Source: Raoultibacter phocaeensis
GTDB taxonomy: Bacteria; Actinomycetota; Coriobacteriia; Coriobacteriales; Eggerthellaceae
Direction of reading: 5' to 3'
Length of the DNA stretch: 64,000 nucleotides
Assembly: GCF_901411515.1 (NCBI RefSeq)
Contig: NZ_CABDUX010000001.1
Coordinates: 992,001 to 1,056,000, forward strand
Below are positions 56,213 through 64,000 of this stretch, in pieces. The number at the start of each line of letters is the position of its first letter. Positions within the stretch are counted from its first letter, which is position 1. The translations under genes were made by a program, and so were the position numbers. The notes below the pieces were generated by a model. It searched no databases. It was not told the origin of the DNA and saw only the letters and a program-made list of their open reading frames with translations.

Positions 56213-56946
56213 TGAACGCTGCACTTCGCAAAATCGGCGCCTTGTCGGTCAAGGACGCCAAAGACGTTTTCAGGAATCCCGCCATCGCCGTGTGCGCCCT
56301 CATGCCGATCGGCTTCATGCTCTTGTACCGCTACGTTATGCTCGCCAACATTGCGAGCCAGGAGCACGCGATCGTCGACAGTTTCCTGCTCGGCACGGCT
56401 CCGTGCTTCACGGTGGGCATGGTCAGCGCGATGACCATCATATACGCGCTTTCGGAAGAGAAGGAGAAGCACACGCTGCGCACTCTCATGCTCGCCAACG
56501 TGAGCGGCAGCCAGGTCATGGCGGCCAAGGTGCTCGTCTCGCTCGTGGTGATCGCGCTTGTCGATCTGGTCTGCTTCCTGGTTATCGGCCTCGATGTTTC
56601 GCTCGTGGTGCCGTATTTGGCAATCGCCATCGTCGGCTCGGCATCGACCGTGCTGTTTTCCCTGGTGCTCGGCCTCGTGTCGCGCGACATGGTGAGCTCG
56701 GGCGTGTACGCGCTCCCGGTCCTTGTAATCGCCCTTTTGCCCATGTTCGGCATGTTCAGCGACGGTTTCCGGATGGTTGCGAGCTATTCTCCCTGCGGCG
56801 GCATGTACGATCTTCTGGGCCTGTTGTACGAGGGAAGGCTGTTCACGCCCGATGCGATCATGCCGCTCGTGTCGATGTTCGCATGGATCGTCATCTGCGC
56901 CGTGGCGTTCGTGCTGGCATTCAAAAAGCTCGGGAAGGATAACTAG
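56212..56946 (+). CDS. ABC exporter permease subunit (ABC-2 type)
   Basis: 244 residues, six helices (VCALMPIGFMLLYRYVML, GTAPCFTVGMVSAMTIIYAL, VLVSLVVIALVDLVCFLVIG, LAIAIVGSASTVLFSLVLGL, YALPVLVIALLPMFGMF, FAWIVICAVAFVLAF). Starts inside the TAATGA that ends the ATPase gene, so both are made together. The sequence VMAAKVLVSLVV after the EKEKHTLRTLMLANVSGSQ loop is typical of ABC-2 permeases. Forms the export channel as a dimer. Confidence 0.88.
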   Translation: MNAALRKIGALSVKDAKDVFRNPAIAVCALMPIGFMLLYRYVMLANIASQEHAIVDSFLLGTAPCFTVGMVSAMTIIYALSEEKEKHTLRTLMLANVSGSQVMAAKVLVSLVVIALVDLVCFLVIGLDVSLVVPYLAIAIVGSASTVLFSLVLGLVSRDMVSSGVYALPVLVIALLPMFGMFSDGFRMVASYSPCGGMYDLLGLLYEGRLFTPDAIMPLVSMFAWIVICAVAFVLAFKKLGKDN

Positions 56947-56997
56947 CGCTTTCGGGCGCGCGGCTGAAAGCCCGCCGTTCTCCGATGTCCAAACAAC

Positions 56998-57033
56998 GAA
57001 GGCGTTTCGGCCGTCGGGCCGGGGCGTCTTTCG
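56998..57033 (+). terminator. Terminator after the ABC exporter operon
   Basis: An imperfect stem of GGCGTTTCGGCC and GGCCGGGGCGTC around GTCG, then TTTC; it relies on G-U pairs. Confidence 0.5.
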
Positions 57034-57049
57034 CTATCGCTATGATACG

Positions 57050-57346
57050 TTAACTGGAAAACCTTGTATTTGGATCGGTTCTTTGGTTCAAAACGTATTC
57101 AACGGCAATGATGCCGTTTTCTTCGTCATACGTGTAGTAGATTCCATAGTGACCTGCATAGGTTACAAGTACATCGCAAGGAGGTCTTGCGGCTTCATAG
57201 ATGGGGTCGTATGGATGACCCATTTCGGGAACGTAGGGAAGGACACGAAGTCTTTTCCTCACTTTGGCATAGTCGCTTTGCGAGTTGATTGATCGTATGG
57301 CATTTGCTGCAGTAGGGGAGAGGACAACGCGTACAGGATCAGGCAT
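57050..57346 (-). CDS. RelE/ParE-superfamily toxin
   Basis: 98 residues from ATG 57346, which overlaps the antitoxin stop (TGATG). The helix-helix-beta fold is suggested by the pattern VRVVLSPTAANAIRSINSQSDYAKVRKRLRVLPYVPEMGHPYD and the C-terminal strands HYGIYYTYDEENGIIAVEYVLNQRTDPN. RelE-type toxins cut ribosome-bound mRNA, while ParE inhibits gyrase; the residues do not decide between them. Paired with a Phd-type antitoxin. Confidence 0.82.
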   Translation of the reverse strand: MPDPVRVVLSPTAANAIRSINSQSDYAKVRKRLRVLPYVPEMGHPYDPIYEAARPPCDVLVTYAGHYGIYYTYDEENGIIAVEYVLNQRTDPNTRFSS

Positions 57347-57633
57347 CAAAGACTCCAGCGTTTGTCTGCATCCGCGAGTACTTCTTCGAGCGGAATGCCT
57401 TCCCCTCTCGCTATCTCCTCGCGCCCTCTCATGATACCGTCTAGTACGCGCATTTCGCGATCGAAAATGCGCTTCTGCAGATCCATTTGCTTATCGTAGG
57501 CTTCGGCATCCACCATTACGACAACCGATCGACCGTGACGCGTAAGATAAATCGGTTCCTTTGTTGACATCGCTTCGTCGACGAGTGCTGCGGAGTTGCG
57601 TTGCAGTTCGGTAATCGGTTTAACCTCAGGCAT
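57346..57633 (-). CDS. Phd/YefM-family antitoxin
   Basis: 95 residues from ATG 57633, 9 nt after AAGGAG. The N-terminal DNA-binding part is VKPITELQRNSAALVDEAMSTKEPIYLTRHGRSVVVMVDAEAYDKQ, the Phd signature. The C-terminal helix wraps the toxin. The operator is probably the 18-bp inverted repeat just upstream (57673-57716). Toxin and antitoxin are co-translated. Confidence 0.9.
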   Translation of the reverse strand: MPEVKPITELQRNSAALVDEAMSTKEPIYLTRHGRSVVVMVDAEAYDKQMDLQKRIFDREMRVLDGIMRGREEIARGEGIPLEEVLADADKRWSL

Positions 57634-57672
57634 ACCATGGGCTCCTTTCAATTCGCATATACACTGTACCAC

Positions 57673-57716
57673 AGATCGATAGTTTTACATATTAAAACAT
57701 GTAAAACTATCGATCT
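57673..57716. promoter_or_regulatory. 18-bp perfect inverted repeat, operator of the toxin-antitoxin module
   Basis: AGATCGATAGTTTTACAT (57673-57690), 8-nt spacer ATTAAAAC, and the exact reverse complement (57699-57716). It lies 40-83 nt upstream of the antitoxin ATG. Phd-type antitoxins repress through such repeats. A very long perfect arm suggests two dimers bind side by side. Confidence 0.8.
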
Positions 57717-57880
57717 CTGAAGTGACAAGGAAGTACCTATTCGCTCCATGGAAGCATGGTCGCCAAAGCGTGCGCAAGCCGCACGCATGCATGCGGATGT
57801 GCGACGTAGCTTTTGTCGCCTAAGGCTACCGTGCCCGTGCGGTACGGCAGCCTTGCGAGCGCGTATCTCTTCGCATTCCC

Positions 57881-58489
57881 TTAAAAGAAAGGCTTGCCCA
57901 CGGGAAGCTGTTTGCCGACCGAGGCGTAGCAGGTCGTCACGCTTCCGTAGTAGGCCGTCGCCGCCGCTACCGCCAACGAGGCGCCGCCCACCATGCTGAA
58001 CGGGGCGAACCCAAGTCCCGCCAAACCGAACGAGAACACGCCGATGCCCGAGAACAAAAAGCAGATGAAATCGACTTTCGAGAAGCCCTTCATCGCAGGC
58101 AAGAGCAAAAGCAGGTACGCTCCGCCGAGGAGGTTGGCGAAGGCCGCAATGGTGAAGTCGCACGGTATGCCCAAAGCGGCGCAGATGGTTCCCGCAATGT
58201 TCACGGCACCTCCGTACAGGCCGAACGCTACCGAAAAGGCGATGTAGATGGATCCGACGAGCGTGTTTCCCTGTTTCAAAAAATACAGGCCGCCCACGAG
58301 GTAGATTACGAAGAAGCCGAGCAGCACGACGCCGATCGCTATGGCGAACCCGTCGGCGAAACAGAAACCGAACGCATTCGCCGCGAAGGCGACGCAGAGG
58401 CTGGCGTACCCGAAACCCAAGCCTCCGCCCACGTTGCCGATGGGAATCAAACCTTTGACGACCACTTCTTTATTCTCAGCGTTTTCCAT
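57881..58489 (-). CDS. Acetate/succinate permease of the GPR1/FUN34/YaaH family (putative)
   Basis: 202 residues, six helices. The motif GGLYFLKQGNTLVGSIYIAFSVAFGLYGG matches the family pattern (hydrophobic-GG-aromatic, K-x-GNT, AF-x-x-x-G) between helices 2 and 3. The usual N-terminal NPAPLGL motif is not clear. It is 12 nt after the SufS gene stop, so it is the last gene of the aldehyde oxidoreductase operon. Transport of a carboxylic acid would suit that enzyme, which converts acids and aldehydes; inferred. Confidence 0.65.
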   Translation of the reverse strand: MENAENKEVVVKGLIPIGNVGGGLGFGYASLCVAFAANAFGFCFADGFAIAIGVVLLGFFVIYLVGGLYFLKQGNTLVGSIYIAFSVAFGLYGGAVNIAGTICAALGIPCDFTIAAFANLLGGAYLLLLLPAMKGFSKVDFICFLFSGIGVFSFGLAGLGFAPFSMVGGASLAVAAATAYYGSVTTCYASVGKQLPVGKPFF

Positions 58490-58501
58490 AGGGATCTCCT
58501 T

Positions 58502-59740
58502 TCATTTCCTCTTCTTCAATACCGATCTGACGATCATTCTCGGGGCGTCGCGGAGCACATCGATCAGCGCGTCTATGTCGTCGAGCGTGTTATAGGGGGC
58601 GAGGCTGATCCTGCAGGTTGCGCCTGTCCCGAGATACGTCATCAAGGGCTCCGCGCAGTGCGTGCCCACGCGGATGTTTATGCCGTGGGAGTCGAGGAAC
58701 CTGCCGATCAGCAGTGGATCCTGACCTTCGAAGTTAAACGCGACGATAGAGCTTCTATCGTCGGCCATGCAGGGGTTGCCGTACACGTGCAAAGGGGCGA
58801 TGTCGCGTATGCCTTCAAGCAGGCGAGCCGTCAGCGCATCCTCGTGCTCCCTGATGGCCTGCTGCCCTATCTGTTCGAGGTAGCCGACGGCAGCCATGAA
58901 GGCGAAGGCATCGGAAGCGTTTTGCGTTCCGGCTTCGAATCGAAGCGGAGGCTTTTCGAAGGTCGCTTTGCCCCAGGTGACCTTCTGCACCATCTCGCCG
59001 CCGTACAGTACCGGAGGCATCTTTTCGAGCAGCGCTTCTCGGCCCCAGAGCACCCCGATGCCATCGGGGCCGAACGCTTTGTGGGCGGAAAACGCGGCGA
59101 AATCCACATCGAGGTCTTGGACGTCCAAGCCGTAGTGCAGAAAGCTCTGCGCGCAATCGGCGACAACGTAGGCGCCGGCCTCGTGGGCGCGCTCCGCGAT
59201 CTGCTTTACGGGAAAACGCGTGCCCAGCACGTTGGACACTTCTGCGAGCGCGACGATCTTCGTCCTCGGCGTGATCTTCTTGTCGAGTTCGTCCTTGGAA
59301 ATTCTGCCCAGCTTGTCGGTCAGCAGATAGACGAGCCGGCATCCTTTTGCCTGCGCAAGCTGCATCCAGGGAACGAGGTTGCTGTGGTGCTCCGATACGG
59401 GAAGCACTATCTCGTCGCCTGCCTCAAGCACCGTCGGCCCGAAGCTCGCGGCAACGAGGTTGAGCGCTTCGGTGGTGTTACGGCAGAAGACGACCTCGTC
59501 TTTTTTGGCGTTGATATGGTTGGCGATGCTCTCTCTGGAATGCTCGTATAGATCCGTCGCCAACGACCCCAGCTTGTAGGATCCCCTGTGGGGGTTCGCA
59601 TTGCGCACGGTATGCCATTCCATGAGGGCGTCCAGCACGCAGCGCGGTTTCTGCGTCGTCGCGGCGTTGTCGACGTAGATGAGCGTACCTTGCTCATTGT
59701 AGTTTGCGAGCAGGGGGAAGTCATCCTTGATGTCAAGCAT
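58502..59740 (-). CDS. SufS-type cysteine desulfurase
   Basis: 412 residues. The PLP motifs include VDNAATTQKP, CRNTTEALNLVAASFG and the catalytic lysine in SAHKAFGPDG. The active-site cysteine lies in RVGTHCAEPLM near residue 365. It takes sulfur from cysteine to make a persulfide for Fe-S clusters or molybdo/tungstopterin sulfur. There is no SufU or SufBCD gene beside it, so it may serve this operon's metalloenzyme rather than general cluster assembly. It overlaps the preceding 153-residue gene by 8 nt. Confidence 0.9.
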   Translation of the reverse strand: MLDIKDDFPLLANYNEQGTLIYVDNAATTQKPRCVLDALMEWHTVRNANPHRGSYKLGSLATDLYEHSRESIANHINAKKDEVVFCRNTTEALNLVAASFGPTVLEAGDEIVLPVSEHHSNLVPWMQLAQAKGCRLVYLLTDKLGRISKDELDKKITPRTKIVALAEVSNVLGTRFPVKQIAERAHEAGAYVVADCAQSFLHYGLDVQDLDVDFAAFSAHKAFGPDGIGVLWGREALLEKMPPVLYGGEMVQKVTWGKATFEKPPLRFEAGTQNASDAFAFMAAVGYLEQIGQQAIREHEDALTARLLEGIRDIAPLHVYGNPCMADDRSSIVAFNFEGQDPLLIGRFLDSHGINIRVGTHCAEPLMTYLGTGATCRISLAPYNTLDDIDALIDVLRDAPRMIVRSVLKKRK

Positions 59741-60194
59741 GCCATCCCCCCAGCTCGGCCCTTTCTTCGTCGGAAAGCGCTTCGAGGACCTCGTTGTACT
59801 GTTCGACGCGTACGAACACGGTCAATCTGGTCCGGTCGGTCGCTTCGGCCATATTGGGCGCATCGTCGGCAATTGACCGAACCGCATCCGCTAAAGCGGT
59901 GTCTCCGATCGTATCGTTTAGCCACAAGACGACCTTGTCGAAATCGAGTACGCGAACACCGCCCGCCGGGTTGTCGAACTCCCGCTTCGCGAGCGCCATG
60001 ACGAATTCTTTCAGGTTATAGCAATGGACCTCTGCCGGCCCGCGGTGAAATCCTTGGGAAAGAATCGTCAGGCGCTGCTCGAAGGGCAGATCGCGCACAT
60101 ACCGTGCAACCTCTTCGACCGTCGGGTACTCCATGAAAAGCCCGCCCTTGTCGGAAAGGGGTTCGGCGAAGGGAAGGGCGTTCGCGTCGTTCAT
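59733..60194 (-). CDS. Hypothetical protein of the aldehyde oxidoreductase operon
   Basis: 153 residues from ATG 60194, 5 nt after AAAGAGGA. Alpha/beta pattern, not recognised (YPTVEEVARYVRDLPFEQRLTILSQGFHRGPAEVHCYNLKEFVMALAKREF, RTRLTVFVRVEQYNEVLEALS). No membrane helix and no cysteine cluster; a single cysteine is present. It lies 35 nt after the aldehyde oxidoreductase gene and overlaps the desulfurase by 8 nt, which points to a role in maturation or sulfur delivery. Confidence 0.7.
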   Translation of the reverse strand: MNDANALPFAEPLSDKGGLFMEYPTVEEVARYVRDLPFEQRLTILSQGFHRGPAEVHCYNLKEFVMALAKREFDNPAGGVRVLDFDKVVLWLNDTIGDTALADAVRSIADDAPNMAEATDRTRLTVFVRVEQYNEVLEALSDEERAELGGWHA

Positions 60195-60229
60195 CGTGTC
60201 CTCTTTCGATCGTCCCTGGTAGGCCTGCG

Positions 60230-62359
60230 CTAGTTCGCGTCGTCTTCGGCAAGCTGCCAGGCAGCCTTCTCCGGTTGCGGCTTGCCGTGGTCGTCACCGA
60301 GTTTCCCCGCCTCTTCGAGGGCATCGGCTACGGAGGCGAGGCCGAGGTTTTCCAGCGCGGCACGGGTCGGCCAACCGGTTTCGGGATCCCAACCCTCGCG
60401 CTCGTAGTAACGGCCCTTGAACTTTTCGAACTTGTCGCGATCGAGTACGCGGCCCTTGCCGGAAGCGTAGACCCACTCGCCGTCAAGGTACATCGGATAC
60501 AACCCGTCTTCGGGGTTCGGGCGCTCGTACACGTAGTTCGCAAACACCTCGTCGTCGCGGTGGCGGCCCTGCAGGGTCCAGATCGCCTTGTCGAGATTCC
60601 AGATGCGGCGGCCGATTTCGTACGACTGCGTTTTCGTGAGCGGCAAGCCGGTTACGGCGGTGTAGAATCTGCAACCGTAATCGTCCAAGTCGATGAAATA
60701 ATCTTTGTACGGATCGTTCATGTTGATGCGCTCGCCGGCCCAGCCCCAGTCGCAGAAGGTGAGCGACTGTTCCCAGACACGCGTCCAATGGCGGTAGTAG
60801 TACACGCATTCCCGGCGGTAATCGCTGAAACAGTTCTCCTCGCTGTAGTCCCAGCAGCGCGGGTCGAGGCCGTTCGCCGTACGGGAGATGGTATCCACTA
60901 GGTCTTCTGCGGTCAGGAGCGGGGGAATTCCTAGCAGCTTGATGGTGGCCATGGGCATCCAGTAGATCCAGTGGTTGAAGCTGTGCTCGTTGATGTCGCG
61001 TTCGCCGAAGATGCTTCCGAAGCTCCAGTCGGTTTCGACCTGCGGCGAATAGTGCTCGCCGTAGCCCCATTGCGGATGGGTGAGTTCGCCTGTGGTCGAA
61101 TCCTCATCCCAGGTTCCCCACGCATGGGCGGCGCGCGCGAGCCCGTCTGCGAGCTCGTTGCCCAGCCCCTCGCGCTTGATCATCATCTCGAGCAAGCGTG
61201 CGCTGAACTCGTGCGTGCCGACCTTCGTGAAGTCGAGATCGAGGGTATCGATCTTCTTGCCCGGTCCAGCCAGCCCGCGCTTGTAAAGCGAGTACACGTA
61301 GGCGGGCGTGCCGACTTCCCATGCGTTGATGCCGTGCCTGTTCAATATGTCGGCGTTCTTGCGCCCGGTTTCAGCGGTGTCCTCGCTGCCCCTGCCCCAG
61401 GCCATGACGACGCAATACGATTCGTTGCCCAGCGAGTCGGGGAAGATGGAGCGGCACGCCGTGGGGCAGCCCTCGCATGCTTCGGGACGGTGCGGCAGGT
61501 AGTCGAGGCATTCCATGACGTTTCCCTGCCCGGGAATGTTGTACTGATGGTACTCGACGAAGGGATCGTAGGGCACCTCGTCGGGTCGGTCTATCTTGTA
61601 GTCGCGCTTCAGGTACACTTCGCGGCGCAAAGCGAGCAGCTCGGTCGGATCGGCGATAGCGAAGGTTTGGGTACCGGTGAAGCTGACGGCCTTCAGCTTC
61701 TTCGATCCCCATACCGCGCCGAAGCCGGTCTGCGCGGCAATGTGGTTCGCATCGTGCATGATGCCGCCCACGCGCCCGAGCCGTTCGCATATCGGAGGTA
61801 TGCACATGACGGCGGGCCTGATCAGGGTCTTGCGCTTCGAACCGGGGACCGTGTACCATTCGTCGTCGCGTGCGCCGCCGGTCAGCTGCCCCATGATGTC
61901 CTTCTGGATCCCCCAGGCGTCTTTCTCGGAGCCCCACCACTTCGACGCGTCCTCGAAGGTGATTTCGCCGTCGACAACGTTGATCCACACGGGTTCTTCG
62001 GAGACGCCCGTAACCATGAAGGCATCGAATCCAGCGCGCTTCATGCCCCCGGCAATGCGGCCTCCCATGCTCGAACGCGTATACCATTCATGATCGGCGA
62101 ACGCGCCGATGCCCGTGATCTCGACGCGGGCGCCCGCCGTGGGAACGAGCGTGCCCGAAAGCGGATTGGCCGCAACGACGATGAGGTTTTCCGGGTCGAA
62201 CGGCTTAACGGTTTTGTCTTCGCAGAAATCCCAGAACAGCGCGCTTGCCAGACCATGGCCGCCCAACCATTCCACATAGGGGTCTGATTCGATGATCCTG
62301 ACTTCTTTGATTGTCAGATCGACATGCGCGATCTTTCCTGCCCAGCCTTTCGTCGCCAT
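60230..62359 (-). CDS. Aldehyde:ferredoxin oxidoreductase family enzyme (tungstopterin)
   Basis: 709 residues from ATG 62359, two bases after the ferredoxin stop. The AOR N-domain starts WAGKIAHVDLTIKEVRIIES, with GGHGLASALFWDF, and the pterin-binding loop has GIGAFADHEWYTRSSMGGRI. The [4Fe-4S] ligands C-x2-C-x3-C lie in EACEGCPTACRS, with the fourth cysteine probably in LTFCDWGWAG. AOR family enzymes interconvert aldehydes and acids or carry out related two-electron steps with ferredoxin. The C-terminus is longer than the archaeal enzymes by about 100 residues. The partner is the Fe-S protein upstream. Confidence 0.88.
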   Translation of the reverse strand: MATKGWAGKIAHVDLTIKEVRIIESDPYVEWLGGHGLASALFWDFCEDKTVKPFDPENLIVVAANPLSGTLVPTAGARVEITGIGAFADHEWYTRSSMGGRIAGGMKRAGFDAFMVTGVSEEPVWINVVDGEITFEDASKWWGSEKDAWGIQKDIMGQLTGGARDDEWYTVPGSKRKTLIRPAVMCIPPICERLGRVGGIMHDANHIAAQTGFGAVWGSKKLKAVSFTGTQTFAIADPTELLALRREVYLKRDYKIDRPDEVPYDPFVEYHQYNIPGQGNVMECLDYLPHRPEACEGCPTACRSIFPDSLGNESYCVVMAWGRGSEDTAETGRKNADILNRHGINAWEVGTPAYVYSLYKRGLAGPGKKIDTLDLDFTKVGTHEFSARLLEMMIKREGLGNELADGLARAAHAWGTWDEDSTTGELTHPQWGYGEHYSPQVETDWSFGSIFGERDINEHSFNHWIYWMPMATIKLLGIPPLLTAEDLVDTISRTANGLDPRCWDYSEENCFSDYRRECVYYYRHWTRVWEQSLTFCDWGWAGERINMNDPYKDYFIDLDDYGCRFYTAVTGLPLTKTQSYEIGRRIWNLDKAIWTLQGRHRDDEVFANYVYERPNPEDGLYPMYLDGEWVYASGKGRVLDRDKFEKFKGRYYEREGWDPETGWPTRAALENLGLASVADALEEAGKLGDDHGKPQPEKAAWQLAEDDAN

Positions 62360-62361
62360 AG

Positions 62362-63054
62362 CTATTCTTCCCCTTTCGTTACGACGTCGGTCTCGACGGC
62401 GCTGTCGTAGACGCCCGCCACCTTGCCAACCGGTCGCAAGCCCGCCTGTTCGAGCGCCTCCCGTGGCGACTGCATGCCGGCGTCGTCGATGGGGAACATC
62501 GCTCGGGCGTAATGCAGGCTCGTGCGAAGGTTGACCTCGTACCCGGCCTCCGTTTCGGGCATGTCTCGCGAAAACGCGATTGCGCACAGCGAGCAGGCGT
62601 CGATGCAGGCTTGCTTTCCGCGCACGCCTCCCTCTTCCTTCCAGAAAGGCGTGTTCGTGCAGAGGTCGCACTTCAGCGCGATGCGTTTGTCGTAGTCGTA
62701 AACGATGCGCGAGGGTGAGTACGTGCATGCCCGTATGCACAACTGGCATCCTGTGCACTTTTCCGCGTCGATGATGCGAACGCCCGATACGGGATCGACC
62801 GTGAGCGCTTCGAAGCGGCAGGCGTCGACGCATGGCGCATTGGCGCACTGCTTGCACACGTACTGCTCGATGTCGTCGTCGGGGTAGGTGCCGAACACGT
62901 TCTTCTTGATTTGAATCCTTGCATGCGAGAGATCGATTCCGCCCTCATGGGCCAAGGTGCACGCCATCATGCAGCTCATACAGCCCGAACACTTCTTTGT
63001 GTCGATGAGCAGGAAACCCTTTGACACGGGATACTGAACTGATTCGTCCGCCAT
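62362..63054 (-). CDS. Multi-cluster ferredoxin subunit of the aldehyde oxidoreductase operon
   Basis: 230 residues from ATG 63054, 5 nt after GAGAGG. Four cysteine groups (CSGCMSCMMACTLAHEGG, CKQCANAPCVDACR, CTGCQLCIRACTYSP, CDLCTNTPFW...CIDACSLCAIAF) allow four [4Fe-4S] clusters, DmsB-like. It starts the operon and probably takes electrons from the enzyme made next to it. The last 50 residues have no cysteine. Start chosen at MADESVQYP, since the longer frame lacks a ribosome site. Confidence 0.88.
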   Translation of the reverse strand: MADESVQYPVSKGFLLIDTKKCSGCMSCMMACTLAHEGGIDLSHARIQIKKNVFGTYPDDDIEQYVCKQCANAPCVDACRFEALTVDPVSGVRIIDAEKCTGCQLCIRACTYSPSRIVYDYDKRIALKCDLCTNTPFWKEEGGVRGKQACIDACSLCAIAFSRDMPETEAGYEVNLRTSLHYARAMFPIDDAGMQSPREALEQAGLRPVGKVAGVYDSAVETDVVTKGEE

Positions 63055-63381
63055 GATACCTCTCTTCCTTTCGTCTCCTTTAGCTGGGAACCCAGTGCAT
63101 ACAGTGTGCGCCCCGAACCACGTTGGGAAGCAAGGGGCCCGTTTATCCTGCTTCGGATACAGTGAGTGCATGCCTGCACGGATGGGCGGCGGCTGAGCCA
63201 AGAGAGAAAAACAAGCTGCAACCAGCTATTCCTCGAGAAGTTCGGGTATTGCCGCCCCTTTGTCCGACCGCGGAAGGCGACGTGATCCCGCATGAGGGAA
63301 ATGCAAACCGAGTTTGCTTTTTCGTGTGCGAGCATGCCTGATAATCCGTTGCGCAGACGGTGTTCGGGCGGCGTTGGAAAA
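63055..63381. other. Intergenic upstream of the aldehyde oxidoreductase operon
   Basis: No gene is recognised. A 5-bp inverted repeat TATCC-N6-GGATA (63144-63159) is the only candidate control site. No convincing promoter was found. Confidence 0.35.
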
Positions 63382-63408
63382 GCCCTGACGGCCGTTGGCC
63401 GCCAGGGC
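63377..63408 (-). terminator. Intrinsic terminator of the MerR-like gene
   Basis: On the minus strand GCCCTGGCGGCC-AAC-GGCCGTCAGGGC is followed by TTTTCC. It lies just after the stop at 63429. Confidence 0.85.
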
Positions 63409-63428
63409 GAAAAGGTGCGGAAGGTAGG

Positions 63429-64000
63429 CTATTTCACAGGATAGAGCCCGTACCAGAGGTCGCCGGTAACCACGTTTCCCTTCGAGTCCTTTACGGTGAG
63501 CATGCTGCCGACCATGCGATGGAAAACCTGGCCGGCCAGCTCGAGGTTATTCTGCTTCAGGTATTCCAACGCGTTTCTCAGGCACGTTCCCGAAAAGCGG
63601 TAATCGCTGCTGGAAAGCGATTGGCTGTTCTCGTCGATGACGATGCCGGTGATGCAGGTCTTGGCGGGTATATGCAAAACCGCCCTGTGGTTGACGGGGA
63701 CGAGGAACGAATGCTCTTCCGATATGGCGAGCCCCATCCGATAGCTCCACTCGCTGCCGCTCGAATTCTCCATCACGTCGCGGTTCATGTAGTACACGGC
63801 GGGAATCTTCGCCGTCCACTCTTTCATGAGCTCCATCTCGTCGGGTCTGTTCAACAGCTTACCGTCGCGCTCGCACTCGAGGTAGAAGAAGCCCGGCACG
63901 TTGGTGAAAGAGTAGCTGGCCTGTCCGGGTTCAAGCGCCCCGAGGCACTTCTTCACCTCTTCGATCTCCCGCAGAGAAGCCTTCAAATACTGGATCTGCA
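63429..64000 (-). CDS. C-terminal part of a MerR-like regulator (cut by the window edge)
   Basis: The frame has no stop between the right edge and 63429, so the gene continues beyond the window. The visible 190 residues begin with a coiled-coil tail (QIQYLKASLREIEEVKKCLG), as found after the MerR DNA-binding domain. A GyrI-like effector domain follows (PGFFYLECERDGKLL, HSFLVPVNHRAVLHIPAKTCITGIVIDEN, SGTCLRNALEYLKQNNLELAGQVFHRMVG). An internal TTG start at 63986 is unlikely. It lies upstream of the aldehyde oxidoreductase operon in the same direction and could regulate it. Confidence 0.65.
   Translation of the reverse strand, partial: QIQYLKASLREIEEVKKCLGALEPGQASYSFTNVPGFFYLECERDGKLLNRPDEMELMKEWTAKIPAVYYMNRDVMENSSGSEWSYRMGLAISEEHSFLVPVNHRAVLHIPAKTCITGIVIDENSQSLSSSDYRFSGTCLRNALEYLKQNNLELAGQVFHRMVGSMLTVKDSKGNVVTGDLWYGLYPVK

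Noticed and set aside
55025-56224. 400-residue minus-strand frame over the repeats and the exporter ATPase
   Set aside because: It is an antisense frame of the ATPase gene extended through a repeat tract that lacks stops; composition explains it.

Overview
The window reads as a chromosomal segment of a high-GC actinobacterium of the Coriobacteriia, most likely the Eggerthellaceae (Eggerthella/Gordonibacter/Adlercreutzia relatives). This is inferred from protein content, not from a marker gene. The clues are Tat-exported flavin and molybdopterin reductases with lipobox-like cysteines, a membrane-anchored regulator of the type that accompanies such reductases, an HspR-controlled dnaK cluster, NikR/HypE, a tungsten-type aldehyde oxidoreductase operon, and cell-wall-binding-repeat surface proteins.

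Layout. 0-6.1 kb: a truncated membrane regulator divergent from a Tat-exported FAD reductase, a Ku protein, a complete IS3-like element and an autoregulated MerR regulator. 6.1-9.6 kb: an AT-rich island with a 781-residue membrane protein of unknown function and a DUF5131 protein. 9.6-15 kb: a small membrane-bound XRE regulator, PAP2 phosphatase, tRNA-Gly, HAD phosphatase and an LCP-type cell-wall protein. 14.9-19.5 kb: a two-subunit molybdopterin oxidoreductase (catalytic plus four-cluster Fe-S subunit), divergent from a Fic-like protein that has lost its catalytic His. 19.5-24.1 kb: galE, a candidate structured RNA, a phosphoglucomutase, and an IS1595 element with perfect ends and an 8-bp target duplication inserted in one arm of a small inverted-repeat (MITE-like) element. 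24.3-30.3 kb: nikR and hypE (nickel/hydrogenase maturation), then an FMN/ferredoxin protein coupled to a three-gene OpuC-type ABC transporter. 30.7-39.6 kb: ferredoxin, an intact Fic protein, and dnaK-grpE-dnaJ-hspR-clpB. 39.8-46.3 kb: TrkH with a tiny membrane ORF before it, rsgA, a TDT transporter divergent from a LysR regulator, TatA, and a TetR regulator behind a 27-bp palindrome. 46.7-50 kb: a large secreted beta-helix/CWB2 surface protein. 50-57 kb: an AEC transporter whose upstream region holds an exact parS site, an ABC-like/LytTR regulator, an ECF sigma/anti-sigma pair and an ABC exporter. 57-57.7 kb: a Phd/RelE toxin-antitoxin module. 57.9-64 kb: a five-gene leftward operon (ferredoxin, aldehyde oxidoreductase, unknown, SufS-like desulfurase, acetate-type permease) and the C-terminal part of a MerR-like regulator running off the edge.

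How the parts fit. Anaerobic redox metabolism dominates: exported reductases, Fe-S proteins, TatA, a desulfurase and nickel/hydrogenase functions. Regulators are mostly single genes with recognisable inverted-repeat operators beside them. The most unusual items are the catalytically dead Fic homologue paired in the window with an intact Fic protein, the IS-in-MITE nesting, two candidate structured transcripts, the parS site, and the uncharacterised AT-rich island.
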